Origin: Flavobacterium aquicola
GTDB lineage: Bacteria; Bacteroidota; Bacteroidia; Flavobacteriales; Flavobacteriaceae
Direction of reading: 5' to 3'
Length of the DNA stretch: 64,000 nucleotides
Assembly: GCF_003385115.1 (NCBI RefSeq)
Contig: NZ_QUNI01000006.1
Coordinates: forward strand, 252,187 to 316,186
Below are positions 42,425 through 51,635 of the stretch, piece by piece; the stretch's first letter is position 1; the number at the start of each line of letters is the position of its first letter. A model generated the notes under the pieces. It saw only the letters and a program-made list of their open reading frames with translations. It was not told the DNA's origin and made no database searches. The position numbers and the translations under genes were made by a program.

Positions 42425-45040
42425 ATGAAAAATACATTTATAAAAACAATTGCAAGTCTATTCTTTTTACTGATTTTCTCAAATTCATATGGTCAAAACC
42501 TTTTACAAGGAGTTGTAAAAACCGATGACGACTCCCCTATCGAAGGCGTTAATATAGTTGTAAAAGGAACTACTAATTCATCAATTACTGATGTTAATGG
42601 CAGTTTTAGCATAGAAGCCAAAACACTTCCATTTACAATTATTGTACAATACTTAGGTTACACAACCAAAGAAATTAAAATAAACGAACTGCCAACTGCG
42701 GCTAAACCTCTACAAATAACAATTAGTACTGGTGAAGAAAAAGTATTATCTGAGGTAGTTGTAACATCACGACGCAGAATAGAAAAAGCACAAGATATTC
42801 CTATTGCAGTATCTGTTGTTACGGGCAAGCAAGCTGAACAAACAGGTGCTTTCAACGTGAACCGTATAAAAGAATTAGTTCCATCTGTACAGCTTTATTC
42901 TTCAAATCCAAGAAACACTGGGATTAATATTCGAGGTCTTGGATCACCATTCGGTCTAACTAATGACGGTATCGATCCAGGTGTTGGCTTCTATGTTGAC
43001 GGTGTGTATTATGCCCGCCCTGCAGCAACTACTCTAGATTTTATCGATGTAGAAAGAATTGAAGTATTACGCGGTCCACAAGGAACTTTGTTTGGTAAAA
43101 ACACTACTTCAGGTGCTTTTAACATAACTTCCCGCAAACCAAGCTTCAACTCAGGCGCAGACTTCGAAGTGAGCTACGGAAACTATGCATATCTGCAGGC
43201 CAAGGCTTCGGTTACTGGAGCTTTAAGTAAAAAAGTTGCTGGTAGATTGTCTTTTTCAGGTACACAGCGTGACGGTGTTATCGAAAATATCAGAACCGGA
43301 AAGCCAACAAACACATTAAACAATCAAGGTATAAGAGGTCAATTGCTTTTTACTCCTACAGAAAATACAAACATTACATTAGCGGGAGATATCACAACAC
43401 AGCATAATGACGGATATGCCCAAGTTGTTGCTGGAGTTGCTCCAACAAAAAGAGCTGCTTACCGCCAGTTTAATGCAATCATTGGTGATTTAAATTATCA
43501 ATTACCAAGTTTGAATGCTTTTGACCGTAAAATTGACCACGATACGCCGTGGCGCTCAGGACAGGATTTAGGCGGTGCATCGCTTAATGTTGATACAAAA
43601 ATTGGAAATGGAACACTTACCTCAACAACTGCATGGAGATTCTGGACTTGGGATCCATCAAATGACAGAGACTTTACAGGATTGCAGGTACTTGCAAAAT
43701 CCCAGAATCCATCAAGACAAACTCAGTTTACACAGGAAATTCGTTATGCAGGTCAGATTACATCTAAAATAAGCGGTGTTGTCGGAGTATTTTTTATCGA
43801 CCAAACATCAAAAACAAAAGGTACTGAAGAATCAGGAGATGCACAATGGAGATTCTCCCAGTCATCAGTTTCATACAAAGATGCTAGTGGAGCAACAGTT
43901 GCTGTACCATTATCAGCCTGGACAACTCCAGATCTTCTTGAAGGATACGGAATTAAAACTCAAGCGCAGATACACTCAACAAGTGCTGCTGTATTTGGGC
44001 AATTGGACTGGGCTGTTACAGATAAACTGCATGTATTACCAGGTTTAAGATATAATTTTGATAAAAAAGATGCAGATTACGACCGCCAGACATACGGAGG
44101 TCTTCAAACTACCGATCCGGCGTTACTTGCTATAAAAAAAGCAGTTTACACTAATCAGAATTTCTCTTCAGATAATGACGATACCGACATCTCTGGAAAC
44201 ATAACTGTATCTTACAAAGCAACAGATAAAATCAATGCTTATGGAACTTTTGCAAAAAGCTACAAACCTATTGGGGTAAATGTTGCCGGGCTTCCAACTC
44301 CGCCAGCTGGACAAACTCTAGGGGATCTTGCAACAGTTAAACCTGAAGATGTTACTCATTATGAATTTGGAGTAAAAACTTCTCCAATTGCGAATTCAAT
44401 ATTTAACTTGACATACTTTAACACAAACATCAAAGATTTCCAAACCAATGTTCAGGCAGCTGAATTAGGAGTAAACCGCGGATATTTAGCTAACGCAGAT
44501 GAAGTACAAGTACAAGGTGTTGAATTAGATTTTAGTTTCCTTCTAAACAAACATTTCAGCATCTATGGAGCTGGAACATACAGCGACGGTGAATATGTGA
44601 AATTTACAAATGCGCCACTTCCATTAGAAGAAACGGGAACTACTGTAGATGGAGTTCAAGTAGCTTATAAAGACGTTTCTGGTACAGCTTTACCTGGAGT
44701 TTCAAAATGGGCAGGAAGCTTAGGCGGAGAATATACAAAAAGTGCAAAATTTTTCTCAAATGCGGGGAAATTCTTTATAGCTCTTGATAGTTATGCACGT
44801 TCTGAATTCTCGTCCAGCCCATCTGCTTCGACATATTTAGTGGTTCCAGGTTATGCTATCTTTAATGGCCGTCTTGGTTTCCGTGCATCAGAAGGTTTAT
44901 CAGTTCACGTTTGGGGACGCAACCTTTTAAACAAAAATTATTACGAGCAATTATTGCCTGCTGGTGGAAATACAGGACAATATGCAGCAGTATTAGGAGA
45001 TCAGATTACTTATGGAGTTACTTTAAAATACTCTCTATAA
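42425..45040 (+). CDS. TonB-dependent outer-membrane receptor
   Basis: 871 residues. Signal peptide about 1-23 (NSYGQ), then a carboxypeptidase-regulatory-like domain (about 25-95, LLQGVVKTDDDSPIEGVNI), as in most Bacteroidota TonB receptors. The TonB box region ends with EVVVTSRRR (about 110-118). The plug (about 120-235) contains NIRGLGSPFGLTNDG and RIEVLRGPQGTLFGKN. The beta-barrel occupies the rest, finishing with ITYGVTLKYSL and its terminal aromatic/hydrophobic residue. The ligand cannot be read from sequence. There is no SusD partner, arguing against glycan uptake. It follows the Cys-rich leader and precedes a Pst-type ABC transporter, which suggests it carries that system's substrate across the outer membrane. 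Confidence 0.92.
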   Translation: MKNTFIKTIASLFFLLIFSNSYGQNLLQGVVKTDDDSPIEGVNIVVKGTTNSSITDVNGSFSIEAKTLPFTIIVQYLGYTTKEIKINELPTAAKPLQITISTGEEKVLSEVVVTSRRRIEKAQDIPIAVSVVTGKQAEQTGAFNVNRIKELVPSVQLYSSNPRNTGINIRGLGSPFGLTNDGIDPGVGFYVDGVYYARPAATTLDFIDVERIEVLRGPQGTLFGKNTTSGAFNITSRKPSFNSGADFEVSYGNYAYLQAKASVTGALSKKVAGRLSFSGTQRDGVIENIRTGKPTNTLNNQGIRGQLLFTPTENTNITLAGDITTQHNDGYAQVVAGVAPTKRAAYRQFNAIIGDLNYQLPSLNAFDRKIDHDTPWRSGQDLGGASLNVDTKIGNGTLTSTTAWRFWTWDPSNDRDFTGLQVLAKSQNPSRQTQFTQEIRYAGQITSKISGVVGVFFIDQTSKTKGTEESGDAQWRFSQSSVSYKDASGATVAVPLSAWTTPDLLEGYGIKTQAQIHSTSAAVFGQLDWAVTDKLHVLPGLRYNFDKKDADYDRQTYGGLQTTDPALLAIKKAVYTNQNFSSDNDDTDISGNITVSYKATDKINAYGTFAKSYKPIGVNVAGLPTPPAGQTLGDLATVKPEDVTHYEFGVKTSPIANSIFNLTYFNTNIKDFQTNVQAAELGVNRGYLANADEVQVQGVELDFSFLLNKHFSIYGAGTYSDGEYVKFTNAPLPLEETGTTVDGVQVAYKDVSGTALPGVSKWAGSLGGEYTKSAKFFSNAGKFFIALDSYARSEFSSSPSASTYLVVPGYAIFNGRLGFRASEGLSVHVWGRNLLNKNYYEQLLPAGGNTGQYAAVLGDQITYGVTLKYSL

Positions 45041-45055
45041 TAATTTCTTAAAATC

Positions 45056-45105
45056 AAAAGTTAACTTGGCTATTATGTCGAGTTAACTTTTTGGTTTTTT
45101 TAAAA
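45056..45105 (+). terminator. Hairpin terminator between receptor and binding-protein genes
   Basis: AAAAGTTAACT (45056-45066) pairs with AGTTAACTTTT (45081-45091), followed by GG and seven T. It could reduce read-through from the receptor gene into the transporter genes, or mark separate units. Confidence 0.65.
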
Positions 45106-45117
45106 AAATAAGACAAG

Positions 45118-46065
45118 ATGAAAACTCACAGAAAAATGTTATTACCACTAATCGTGTTAATAATAACAGCCATAACTCCACAAAGAACTAAGGCACAAGA
45201 TCTATCAGGCAGCATCAGTATTTCAGGAGCTTTTGCCTTGTATCCAATAACTGTTAAATGGGCAGAAGAATTCAAAAAAGCGCATCCAAAAGTCAAAATT
45301 GATATTCAGGCAGGTGGTGCAGGAAAAGGAATAACAGATGTTCTATCGAAAGTAACAGATATTGGATTAGTATCACGCGATTTAAATAATGCCGAACTCA
45401 AAAAGAAAGCTTTTGCTATCGCTGTTACTAAAGATGCAGTAATTCCAACCATAAGCGCCGCGAGCCCTTATAAAGCGGTACTTTACAAAAGAGGTATAAA
45501 AAAAGAGGCTTTAAATAATATATTCATAACAGGAAAATACAAAACCTGGAATGCTTTGGGCTTCAAAAACACAGCAGCTATCCATGTTTATACACGTTCT
45601 GACGCAGCAGGAGCTGCCGAAACCTGGGCACATTATTTTGGCAAAAAACAAGAAGACCTACAGGGAGTTGCCGTATTTGGAGACCCTGGATTGGCAGAAG
45701 CTGTCAAAAGAGATCCTTCTGGATTGGGTTTTAATAATATTGTTTACATCTACGATACAAAAACTAATAAGCCAACTAATGGACTTGTGCCAGTCCCTAT
45801 CGATCTAAACAATAATGGAAAACTAGACCCCGATGAAAACTTTTACAATGATATTGACCAGTTGATTGCTGCAATCGTGGCTGGAAAATACCCCTCTCCT
45901 CCTGCAAGAGATTTGTATTTTGTTACCAATGGAAAACCAAATAACCCAATTGTAAAAGCCTTTCTTAAATACATTCTTACAGATGGCCAAAAGTATGTGA
46001 CAGAAGCTGGGTATATCAAGCTTTCAAAAGATAAATTAAAGAAAGAATTGGATAAAGCAAAATAA
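45118..46065 (+). CDS. PstS-like periplasmic substrate-binding protein
   Basis: 315 residues. Signal peptide about 1-26 (RTKAQ). The fold matches PstS-type binding proteins: SISGAFALYPITVKWAEEF (about 34-52), AGGAGKGITDVL (about 65-76), TDIGLVSRDLNNAEL (about 80-94), and YTRSDAAGAAETWAHYF (about 158-174). In the phosphate receptor the last motif is R-x-D-x-SGT, whose Ser and Thr hold phosphate; here they are Ala164 and Ala166. I aligned these by eye. The ligand is therefore probably not phosphate in the usual mode; another oxyanion such as sulfate is plausible. It is the first gene of a binding protein-permease-permease-ATPase set. Confidence 0.82.
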   Translation: MKTHRKMLLPLIVLIITAITPQRTKAQDLSGSISISGAFALYPITVKWAEEFKKAHPKVKIDIQAGGAGKGITDVLSKVTDIGLVSRDLNNAELKKKAFAIAVTKDAVIPTISAASPYKAVLYKRGIKKEALNNIFITGKYKTWNALGFKNTAAIHVYTRSDAAGAAETWAHYFGKKQEDLQGVAVFGDPGLAEAVKRDPSGLGFNNIVYIYDTKTNKPTNGLVPVPIDLNNNGKLDPDENFYNDIDQLIAAIVAGKYPSPPARDLYFVTNGKPNNPIVKAFLKYILTDGQKYVTEAGYIKLSKDKLKKELDKAK

Positions 46066-46242
46066 ACATCTTCTAATCTTAGCTTTTCTTTTTTTAGAAA
46101 TATCCGCATCAGCAATTTTTAGCAGTCCTTTAGTTTTTAAAGAAGAAACAAAAAAAATCCTCTTCAGAAGAAGTTCACTAAACTCCAATTAAAACAAAAG
46201 GATAGTGAAGTAATCAGGGCTAAAGATAAAAATAGTACTATT

Positions 46243-47256
46243 ATGCCAACATCAACAAATACAATCAGACTAAGGTCCTTAAATAAAAAATCCACCCAAA
46301 AGCAGCTATTGAAAGTCATGAGGAGCTTTCAAAAGTTTTGCAGGGTGGCTTTCTCCCCTACAGTAAAAAATAAAAGACTACTCAAGGATCGATTTGTAAA
46401 CAAAACATTTCTAGCATTCACACTGTTGTCCATCTCTATGGTGGTGCTGATCGCTATAGGTTTATTTTACAAATCAATTCCGCTCTTAGACAGTACTTCA
46501 CTTTCAAATTTATTATTATCATCGGAGTGGAAACCTTTCAAAGAAGCTTTTGGTTTTTATTCATTTATAGTAGGCACACTTTGGGTAACCGCTATTTCTA
46601 TTATAATTGCTTTACCGTTATCTCTTCTTACCGGTATTTATCTTTCGGAGTATGCACACGTACGAGTCCGCAAATTAGTTTTACCATTAATCGAATTATT
46701 ATCAGGTATTCCGCCTGTACTTTATGGAGTATGGGGAGTCTTGGTTATTGTTCCTTTAATTCAAGACAGGATTGCTCCTCATTTTGTAGAATTCACTACT
46801 GGATATTCGGTTTTAGCAGGAGGAGTTGTTTTGGCAATTATGATTTTCCCACTTATCATAAGTATTATAATTGAAGTATTTGACAATATTCCTCAGGATT
46901 TACGAAATGCTTCCTTATCACTTGGAGCAACACAATGGCAAACAATTAAAAAAGTAGTGCTTCGAAAATCTTTCGACGGAATAATAGCTGCTGTAGTCTT
47001 GGCAATTTCCAGAGCTTTCGGCGAAACTATTGCTGTTTTAATGGTCTGCGGAAATCTGGCTCAAATACCACAGACGGTCTTCGATTCCGGCTATCCATTG
47101 CCAGCTCTTATAGCTAATAATTATGGCGAAATGATGTCTATTCCAATGTACGATTCAGCACTTATGTTTGCTGCGCTGCTTCTGTTTGTCATTATCTTTT
47201 TATTCAACACAATTTCGAGAGTTATTTTATACCGAATCGAAAAAAGAAATACCTAA
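46243..47256 (+). CDS. PstC-like ABC transporter permease
   Basis: 337 residues. An unusually long cytosolic N-terminus (about 1-60, many Lys/Arg) precedes six transmembrane segments. The BPD_transp_1 permease domain (about 105-330) includes the EAA-type coupling loop ASLSLGATQWQTIKKVVL (about 220-237), followed by GIIAAVVLAISRAFGETIAV, a motif characteristic of PstC/PstA. It would form the channel with the next permease. It starts 178 bases after the binding-protein gene; the permease/ATPase genes after it are tightly packed. Confidence 0.9.
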   Translation: MPTSTNTIRLRSLNKKSTQKQLLKVMRSFQKFCRVAFSPTVKNKRLLKDRFVNKTFLAFTLLSISMVVLIAIGLFYKSIPLLDSTSLSNLLLSSEWKPFKEAFGFYSFIVGTLWVTAISIIIALPLSLLTGIYLSEYAHVRVRKLVLPLIELLSGIPPVLYGVWGVLVIVPLIQDRIAPHFVEFTTGYSVLAGGVVLAIMIFPLIISIIIEVFDNIPQDLRNASLSLGATQWQTIKKVVLRKSFDGIIAAVVLAISRAFGETIAVLMVCGNLAQIPQTVFDSGYPLPALIANNYGEMMSIPMYDSALMFAALLLFVIIFLFNTISRVILYRIEKRNT

Positions 47257-47261
47257 GCCCA

Positions 47262-48107
47262 ATGGAAATAAGAAAAATAGAAGAAAACATATTCCGCTTT
47301 CTGATGATCTTGAGTACCATTATCATCAGCAGTACTTTATTCATGATAGTGTACACACTTTTCTCAAAAGGTTTTGGATCGTTAAGCTGGGACATGATTT
47401 CAAAAATTCCCGAAGGCGGTTTTTATATTGGTAAAGGCGGTGGAATATTAAATGCAATTGTGGGATCTATCTATATTACATTAGGCTCAACTTTTTTAGG
47501 ACTTTTAGTTAGTCTGCCAATAGTAATTTACATCAATGTATATGCCAAAAGAAATGCCACTATAGCAACACTTACCCGATTAAGTTCAGACATTTTGTTT
47601 GGTATTCCATCTATTGTATATGGCGCTTTTGGATTTACGATTATGGTTTATATGGGATTAAAAACATCATTACTTGCTGGTATTATCACTGTAACCTTAA
47701 TGATTATTCCAATACTGGTCAGAGCTATTGACGAAGTAGTCCGTGTAGTTCCTGAGGATATGTCGAATGCGGTGTTTGCACTTGGAGGAACACGTTATGA
47801 ATCTGCAAAAATTATTTTGAGACAGTCCATTCCGGGAATTGTAACAGCGATATTACTTTCATTTGGGAGAGCAATTGGCGATGCAGCCTGTGTTCTTTTT
47901 ACAGCCGGCTTTACAGACAGTATCCCCACTTCACTGGAACAGCCTGCTGCTACATTGCCGTTATCTATTTTTTTCCAATTGAGCAGTCCCATTCAGGAAG
48001 TACAGAACCGTGCTTATGCAGCAGCAGTTATCTTAACGATTATTGTTTTAATTATAAACATTGCAGCGAAAACAGCAAGCAAAAATCTTTCAAAAAATAA
48101 AATATGA
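47262..48107 (+). CDS. PstA-like ABC transporter permease
   Basis: 281 residues with six transmembrane helices. The permease domain has the coupling loop NAVFALGGTRYESAKIILRQ (about 168-187), then SIPGIVTAILLSFGRAIGDA. The start is five bases after the pstC-like stop and the end overlaps the ATPase gene by four bases (ATGA), so the three genes form an operon. The name Pst is by similarity to the phosphate system, and the substrate may differ. Confidence 0.9.
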   Translation: MEIRKIEENIFRFLMILSTIIISSTLFMIVYTLFSKGFGSLSWDMISKIPEGGFYIGKGGGILNAIVGSIYITLGSTFLGLLVSLPIVIYINVYAKRNATIATLTRLSSDILFGIPSIVYGAFGFTIMVYMGLKTSLLAGIITVTLMIIPILVRAIDEVVRVVPEDMSNAVFALGGTRYESAKIILRQSIPGIVTAILLSFGRAIGDAACVLFTAGFTDSIPTSLEQPAATLPLSIFFQLSSPIQEVQNRAYAAAVILTIIVLIINIAAKTASKNLSKNKI

Positions 48108-48865
48108 TTATTCAGCCACACATAAGTATCCAAAATTTAAATGTTCACATTGGTGACAACCATATTCTAAAGAACATCAATCTTGATATTCCTGACAAAA
48201 AAGTAACATCTTTAATTGGCCCGTCAGGCTGCGGAAAGACGACACTTTTAAAAACGCTGAACCGATTATTAGACCGTCAAAATGATGTGCGCGTAGATGG
48301 TAAAGTCTTGGTAGACGGTGAAAACATCTACGATCCAAAAGCCGAAGTAACTCACATTCGAAAAAAAATGGGCTTGCTTTCGCAAAGACCTTTCCCATTG
48401 CCAATGAATATTTATGATAATATTGCCTATGGACAAAGAATTCATGGGAACAATAAAAAATCAGAATTGGACGAAATCGTTGAGAAATATCTTCGAGGAG
48501 TAAATCTTTGGGATGAAGTAAAAGACAGATTAAAATCGCCAGCTACCCGATTATCCATAGGACAGCAGCAACGATTATGTCTAGCGAGAGGCCTGGCTAT
48601 TGAACCCGAAATAATTCTGGGAGATGAGCCCACATCAGCATTAGATCCCATCTCAACCCAAGCTATTGAAGAGTTATTTCTGGACTTAAAAGATAAATAT
48701 ACGATCGTACTGGTTACTCATATTTTGCGTCAAGCCCGACGTGTTTCAGATTATGTTGGCTTTGTATACATGGGTGAGATTATAGAATTTGGACCAACGG
48801 AAGAAGTACTTTTAAATCCAAAAGAAAAACTGACACAAGATTATGTAAAAGGCTTTTTGGTTTAG
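48104..48865 (+). CDS. PstB-like ABC transporter ATPase
   Basis: 253 residues. Walker A is GPSGCGKTTL (39-48), the Q-loop region is LLSQRPFPLPMNIYDNIAYG (about 94-113), the ABC signature is LSIGQQQRLCLARGLA (about 150-165), Walker B is EIILGDEPTSALDP (about 169-182), and the switch His lies in VLVTHILRQA. It matches the phosphate-transport ATPase family. No phoU follows, although PhoU commonly accompanies true phosphate systems. The gene overlaps the preceding permease by four bases. Confidence 0.92.
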   Translation: MIIQPHISIQNLNVHIGDNHILKNINLDIPDKKVTSLIGPSGCGKTTLLKTLNRLLDRQNDVRVDGKVLVDGENIYDPKAEVTHIRKKMGLLSQRPFPLPMNIYDNIAYGQRIHGNNKKSELDEIVEKYLRGVNLWDEVKDRLKSPATRLSIGQQQRLCLARGLAIEPEIILGDEPTSALDPISTQAIEELFLDLKDKYTIVLVTHILRQARRVSDYVGFVYMGEIIEFGPTEEVLLNPKEKLTQDYVKGFLV

Positions 48866-48902
48866 CAGAAAAATAAATTCTATTTAAAATATAGAGTTTG
48901 TT

Positions 48903-48910
48903 TACATTTG
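48903..48910 (+). promoter_or_regulatory. -7 promoter box (TACATTTG) of the DUF2490-chrA pair
   Basis: TACATTTG matches TAnnTTTG and lies 21 bases before the ATG at 48932. It suggests these two genes can be transcribed apart from the ABC genes. Confidence 0.5.
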
Positions 48911-48931
48911 CCAAAAATTGAAAATCCTTTC

Positions 48932-49687
48932 ATGAAAAGAATCAAAATATTTGGCTTTTTATTACTATGCTTTATTGCCAGAGCTCAAACAGAAAAAAAT
49001 GTGGATCAGCAAAGTCTGCTTTGGACACGATATTTTAATCAATTAACAATAAACAACTCCTGGTCCATACATACTGAATTTGACAATCGGATTTTTATAA
49101 ACCCTGCTGAACAGAACTTATATTTAATTCGAATACAAGGGCGATATAAAATTAATAACAATATAGAAGTTGGAGCCGGCTATTCTTATTTCTCTGTCGC
49201 CACTCAGGATCCTGACATCACAAATGATTTTAGAACCCCTGAACACAGAGTCCAGCAAGACATCAGCTGGAAACAGGATTTGAGCAGCAGTATGCTCCTG
49301 CATCAGCGATTTCAGGTAGAAGAGCGCTTCATTCACAATGCCAATAAAGAAGAATTGCTTTCGGGCTATACTTTTAACTGGAGATTCAGATACCGATTAC
49401 AAGGAGAATTTACCTGTTGGAAAAAGGAAAATCAGTATCTAAAAGCTATCGTATTTGACGAACTGATGATTAATGCAGGGGAAAAAATTGTTAAAAACAC
49501 ATTCGACCAAAATCGTATTTATGGAGCTGCTCAATATGGCATAAATAAAAACATAGCATTAGAATTAGGGTATTTGAAAAGTTTTCAGCAGCGTGCCAGC
49601 GGTGTTGATTACTATGACAGAGATATTATTCGATTTACCTTTTATCATAAAATAAACCTGAAGAAAAACAAAGGACAGCCAAATTAA
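48932..49687 (+). CDS. DUF2490 domain-containing outer-membrane barrel protein
   Basis: 251 residues from ATG 48932. An in-frame TTG at 48908 lies within the promoter box and is unlikely. Signal peptide about 1-18 (FIARAQ), then alternating beta-strands typical of an outer-membrane barrel of the DUF2490 family: SLLWTRYFNQLTINNSWSIH, IEVGAGYSYFSV, NIALELGYLKSFQQR and IIRFTFYHKI at the end. Function unknown; a pore role beside transporters is possible. It is 75 bases ahead of the ChrA gene, with which it shares strand and probably transcript. Confidence 0.75.
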   Translation: MKRIKIFGFLLLCFIARAQTEKNVDQQSLLWTRYFNQLTINNSWSIHTEFDNRIFINPAEQNLYLIRIQGRYKINNNIEVGAGYSYFSVATQDPDITNDFRTPEHRVQQDISWKQDLSSSMLLHQRFQVEERFIHNANKEELLSGYTFNWRFRYRLQGEFTCWKKENQYLKAIVFDELMINAGEKIVKNTFDQNRIYGAAQYGINKNIALELGYLKSFQQRASGVDYYDRDIIRFTFYHKINLKKNKGQPN

Positions 49688-49761
49688 GTAATCTCTTCTG
49701 TTCGTTGATTTGTTTCTTTTATGAAAAAGTATCGATTTTTTTAACTAAAAATAAAACGAAT

Positions 49762-50931
49762 ATGAGTACAGAAAATCAGAATTATACATTACTTGATTTA
49801 GTTAAATATTTTCTCAAACTGGGTACAACGGGCTTTGGAGGACCTGTAGCTCTGGTTGGCTATATGCATCGTGATTTAGTAGAGAATAAAAAATGGATTA
49901 ATGATTCTGACTTTAAAGAAGGATTGGCTCTTTCGCAGCTTGCTCCAGGACCATTAGCAGCACAATTAGGAATTTATATCGGCTTCGTGCACTTTGGCAT
50001 TTTGGGAGCCACGCTTTCCGGATTAGCCTTTGTCATTCCCTCGTTTATAATGGTAGTATTATTAGGTATTGCCTATCAAGCTTATGGCGGTCTGCCATGG
50101 ATGCAGGCTATTTTTTATGGAATTAGCGCTGCTGTGATTGGGATTATTGTTGTTAGTTCATACAAACTCACTATCAAATCCATCAGTAAATTTGAAATTC
50201 CTGCTATCAAAAGCAATTGGTTACTTTGGGTATTTTATATTTCTGCCACCATACTTACTGCTGTAACCCAAAATGAAGAACTGCTGCTATTTGTTGCTTT
50301 GGGATTTATCTACATGCTTGTAAAAGCACCGCCTAAATGGATAAAGCGTCCAAAAACAGCCTCTTTCTTTTTACTTACTACTGTTGGTTTCTCTACGGTT
50401 GATTTAGGAAAATTAGGCGATCTTGCCTGGTTTTTTATCAAAGCTGGTGCCTTTGTTTTTGGCAGCGGACTGGCCATTGTGCCTTTCCTTCATTCCGGAG
50501 TTGTAACTGAGCATCATTGGCTGACCGAAAACCAGTTTGTCGATGCTGTCGCCGTAGCCATGATTACTCCTGGCCCTGTTGTAATTACAGTAGGCTTCAT
50601 AGGTTATTTGGTTTCAGGATTTACGGGTGCCAGTATTGCAGCTCTAGGCGTATTTCTGCCCTGCTATTTATTTACGGTTATTCCTGCTCCTTATTTTAAA
50701 AAGATTTCCCAAAACAAAAGTATCAAAGCATTTGTTGACGGAATAACTGCAGGAGTTATTGGCGCATTAGTAGGTGCCGTAATTGTAATCGCAGCGCGAA
50801 CCATTGTTGATATACCAACAGCATTAATAGCTATAGGAACAGCTCTGACTCTTATTTATGTCAAAAAACTGCAGGAGCCCCACATTATTGGTATTGCAGC
50901 GCTCTTGGGAGTACTATTGAAATTACTGTAA
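49762..50931 (+). CDS. chrA: ChrA-family chromate/sulfate-related transporter
   Basis: 389 residues from ATG 49762, giving MSTENQNYTLLDLV; an upstream frame to 49705 has no conserved sequence. It is a two-domain CHR transporter. The first half opens with FLKLGTTGFGGPVALVGYMH (about 15-34) and ALSQLAPGPLAAQLG (about 58-72); the second repeats the pattern with FIKAGAFVFGSGLAIVPFLH (about 225-244) and AMITPGPVVITVGF. About ten hydrophobic segments are visible. The family exports chromate, and several members are linked to sulfate supply. Position next to the Rrf2/Cys-leader uptake locus supports sulfate-type oxyanion biology. It ends at a strong bidirectional terminator. Confidence 0.88.
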   Translation: MSTENQNYTLLDLVKYFLKLGTTGFGGPVALVGYMHRDLVENKKWINDSDFKEGLALSQLAPGPLAAQLGIYIGFVHFGILGATLSGLAFVIPSFIMVVLLGIAYQAYGGLPWMQAIFYGISAAVIGIIVVSSYKLTIKSISKFEIPAIKSNWLLWVFYISATILTAVTQNEELLLFVALGFIYMLVKAPPKWIKRPKTASFFLLTTVGFSTVDLGKLGDLAWFFIKAGAFVFGSGLAIVPFLHSGVVTEHHWLTENQFVDAVAVAMITPGPVVITVGFIGYLVSGFTGASIAALGVFLPCYLFTVIPAPYFKKISQNKSIKAFVDGITAGVIGALVGAVIVIAARTIVDIPTALIAIGTALTLIYVKKLQEPHIIGIAALLGVLLKLL

Positions 50932-50983
50932 ATCTCCTTAGAAAATAATATAAATTAGCCTTTAGCGTAACGGATAAATAAGA

Positions 50984-51026
50984 AAAAAGTCCCAAACATG
51001 TAATTGTCATGTTTGGGACTTTTTCA
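50984..51026. terminator. Bidirectional Rho-independent terminator
   Basis: A 17-bp perfect stem (50984-51000 with 51008-51024) with A runs to the left and T runs to the right. It serves chrA (+) and the converging Spy-like gene (-). Confidence 0.9.
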
Positions 51027-51042
51027 TTAATGAAAATTCGAA

Positions 51043-51543
51043 TTAATTTTCCTCTCTGTTAATAGGGCCATTTCCGTTATCTCCATTGTCACTATTTCTC
51101 CTGTCGCCTCTACTTTCCCAGTTTTCTCTTCCTTCTCTCATTCTTTCCATATTGGCTTTTTCGATTTCCTTCATTTTTTTGAATTGATCTGGTGTCAAAA
51201 TTGCTTGTAATTTAGCATCCGTTGCTTTTTTATCTTCCTGTCTTTTTGATCTAAAAGCATCTCTCTCTGCAGTAGACATTTCTTTTGAATTTCCTGCCAT
51301 TCGTTCAGCTCTAAATGCTTCTAATTTAACATTTTGTTCTACAAGAATTGGTTTTATCTGTTCCTGTTGCTGCGGATTTAAAGCTAATTCTTTAGTCAGT
51401 TTATCCAACTGAGCTTGACTCCTTTGTTCTGGAGTCTGTTTTTCACGTTTTTGTTTATTCGATTTTGCTTCTGGCTGCGCTTGTTCCTGAGCAAAAGAAG
51501 AAGCACTAATAACCAATAAAACAGCAATGATTAACTTTTTCAT
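51043..51543 (-). CDS. Secreted Spy/CpxP-like helical protein
   Basis: 166 residues. Signal peptide about 1-18 (SSFAQ), then a Lys/Glu/Gln-rich helical protein with TPEQRSQAQLDKLTKELAL (about 37-55), LNPQQQEQIKPIL and LTPDQFKKMKEIEK, the LTxxQ-type signature. It is a relative of the protein at 9114-9548. The C-terminus is polar and disordered (GDRRNSDNGDNGNG). It is 92 bases downstream of the outer-membrane protein gene at 51636-54407, on the same strand, so the two may be a unit for envelope stress. Confidence 0.72.
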   Translation of the reverse strand: MKKLIIAVLLVISASSFAQEQAQPEAKSNKQKREKQTPEQRSQAQLDKLTKELALNPQQQEQIKPILVEQNVKLEAFRAERMAGNSKEMSTAERDAFRSKRQEDKKATDAKLQAILTPDQFKKMKEIEKANMERMREGRENWESRGDRRNSDNGDNGNGPINREEN

Positions 51544-51635
51544 ATTTATCTATATTTAAGATTGAAACTATAAGACTATTTAACTTTAAAATAGTTTAAC
51601 CAATTATTCCCCAAATTTTTATTAAAAAATGAGTA

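Noticed and set aside
45118..48865. Plain phosphate pst operon
   Set aside because: No phoU, altered anion-binding residues by eye, and the Cys leader/Rrf2/ChrA context point away from phosphate, though this remains the main alternative.
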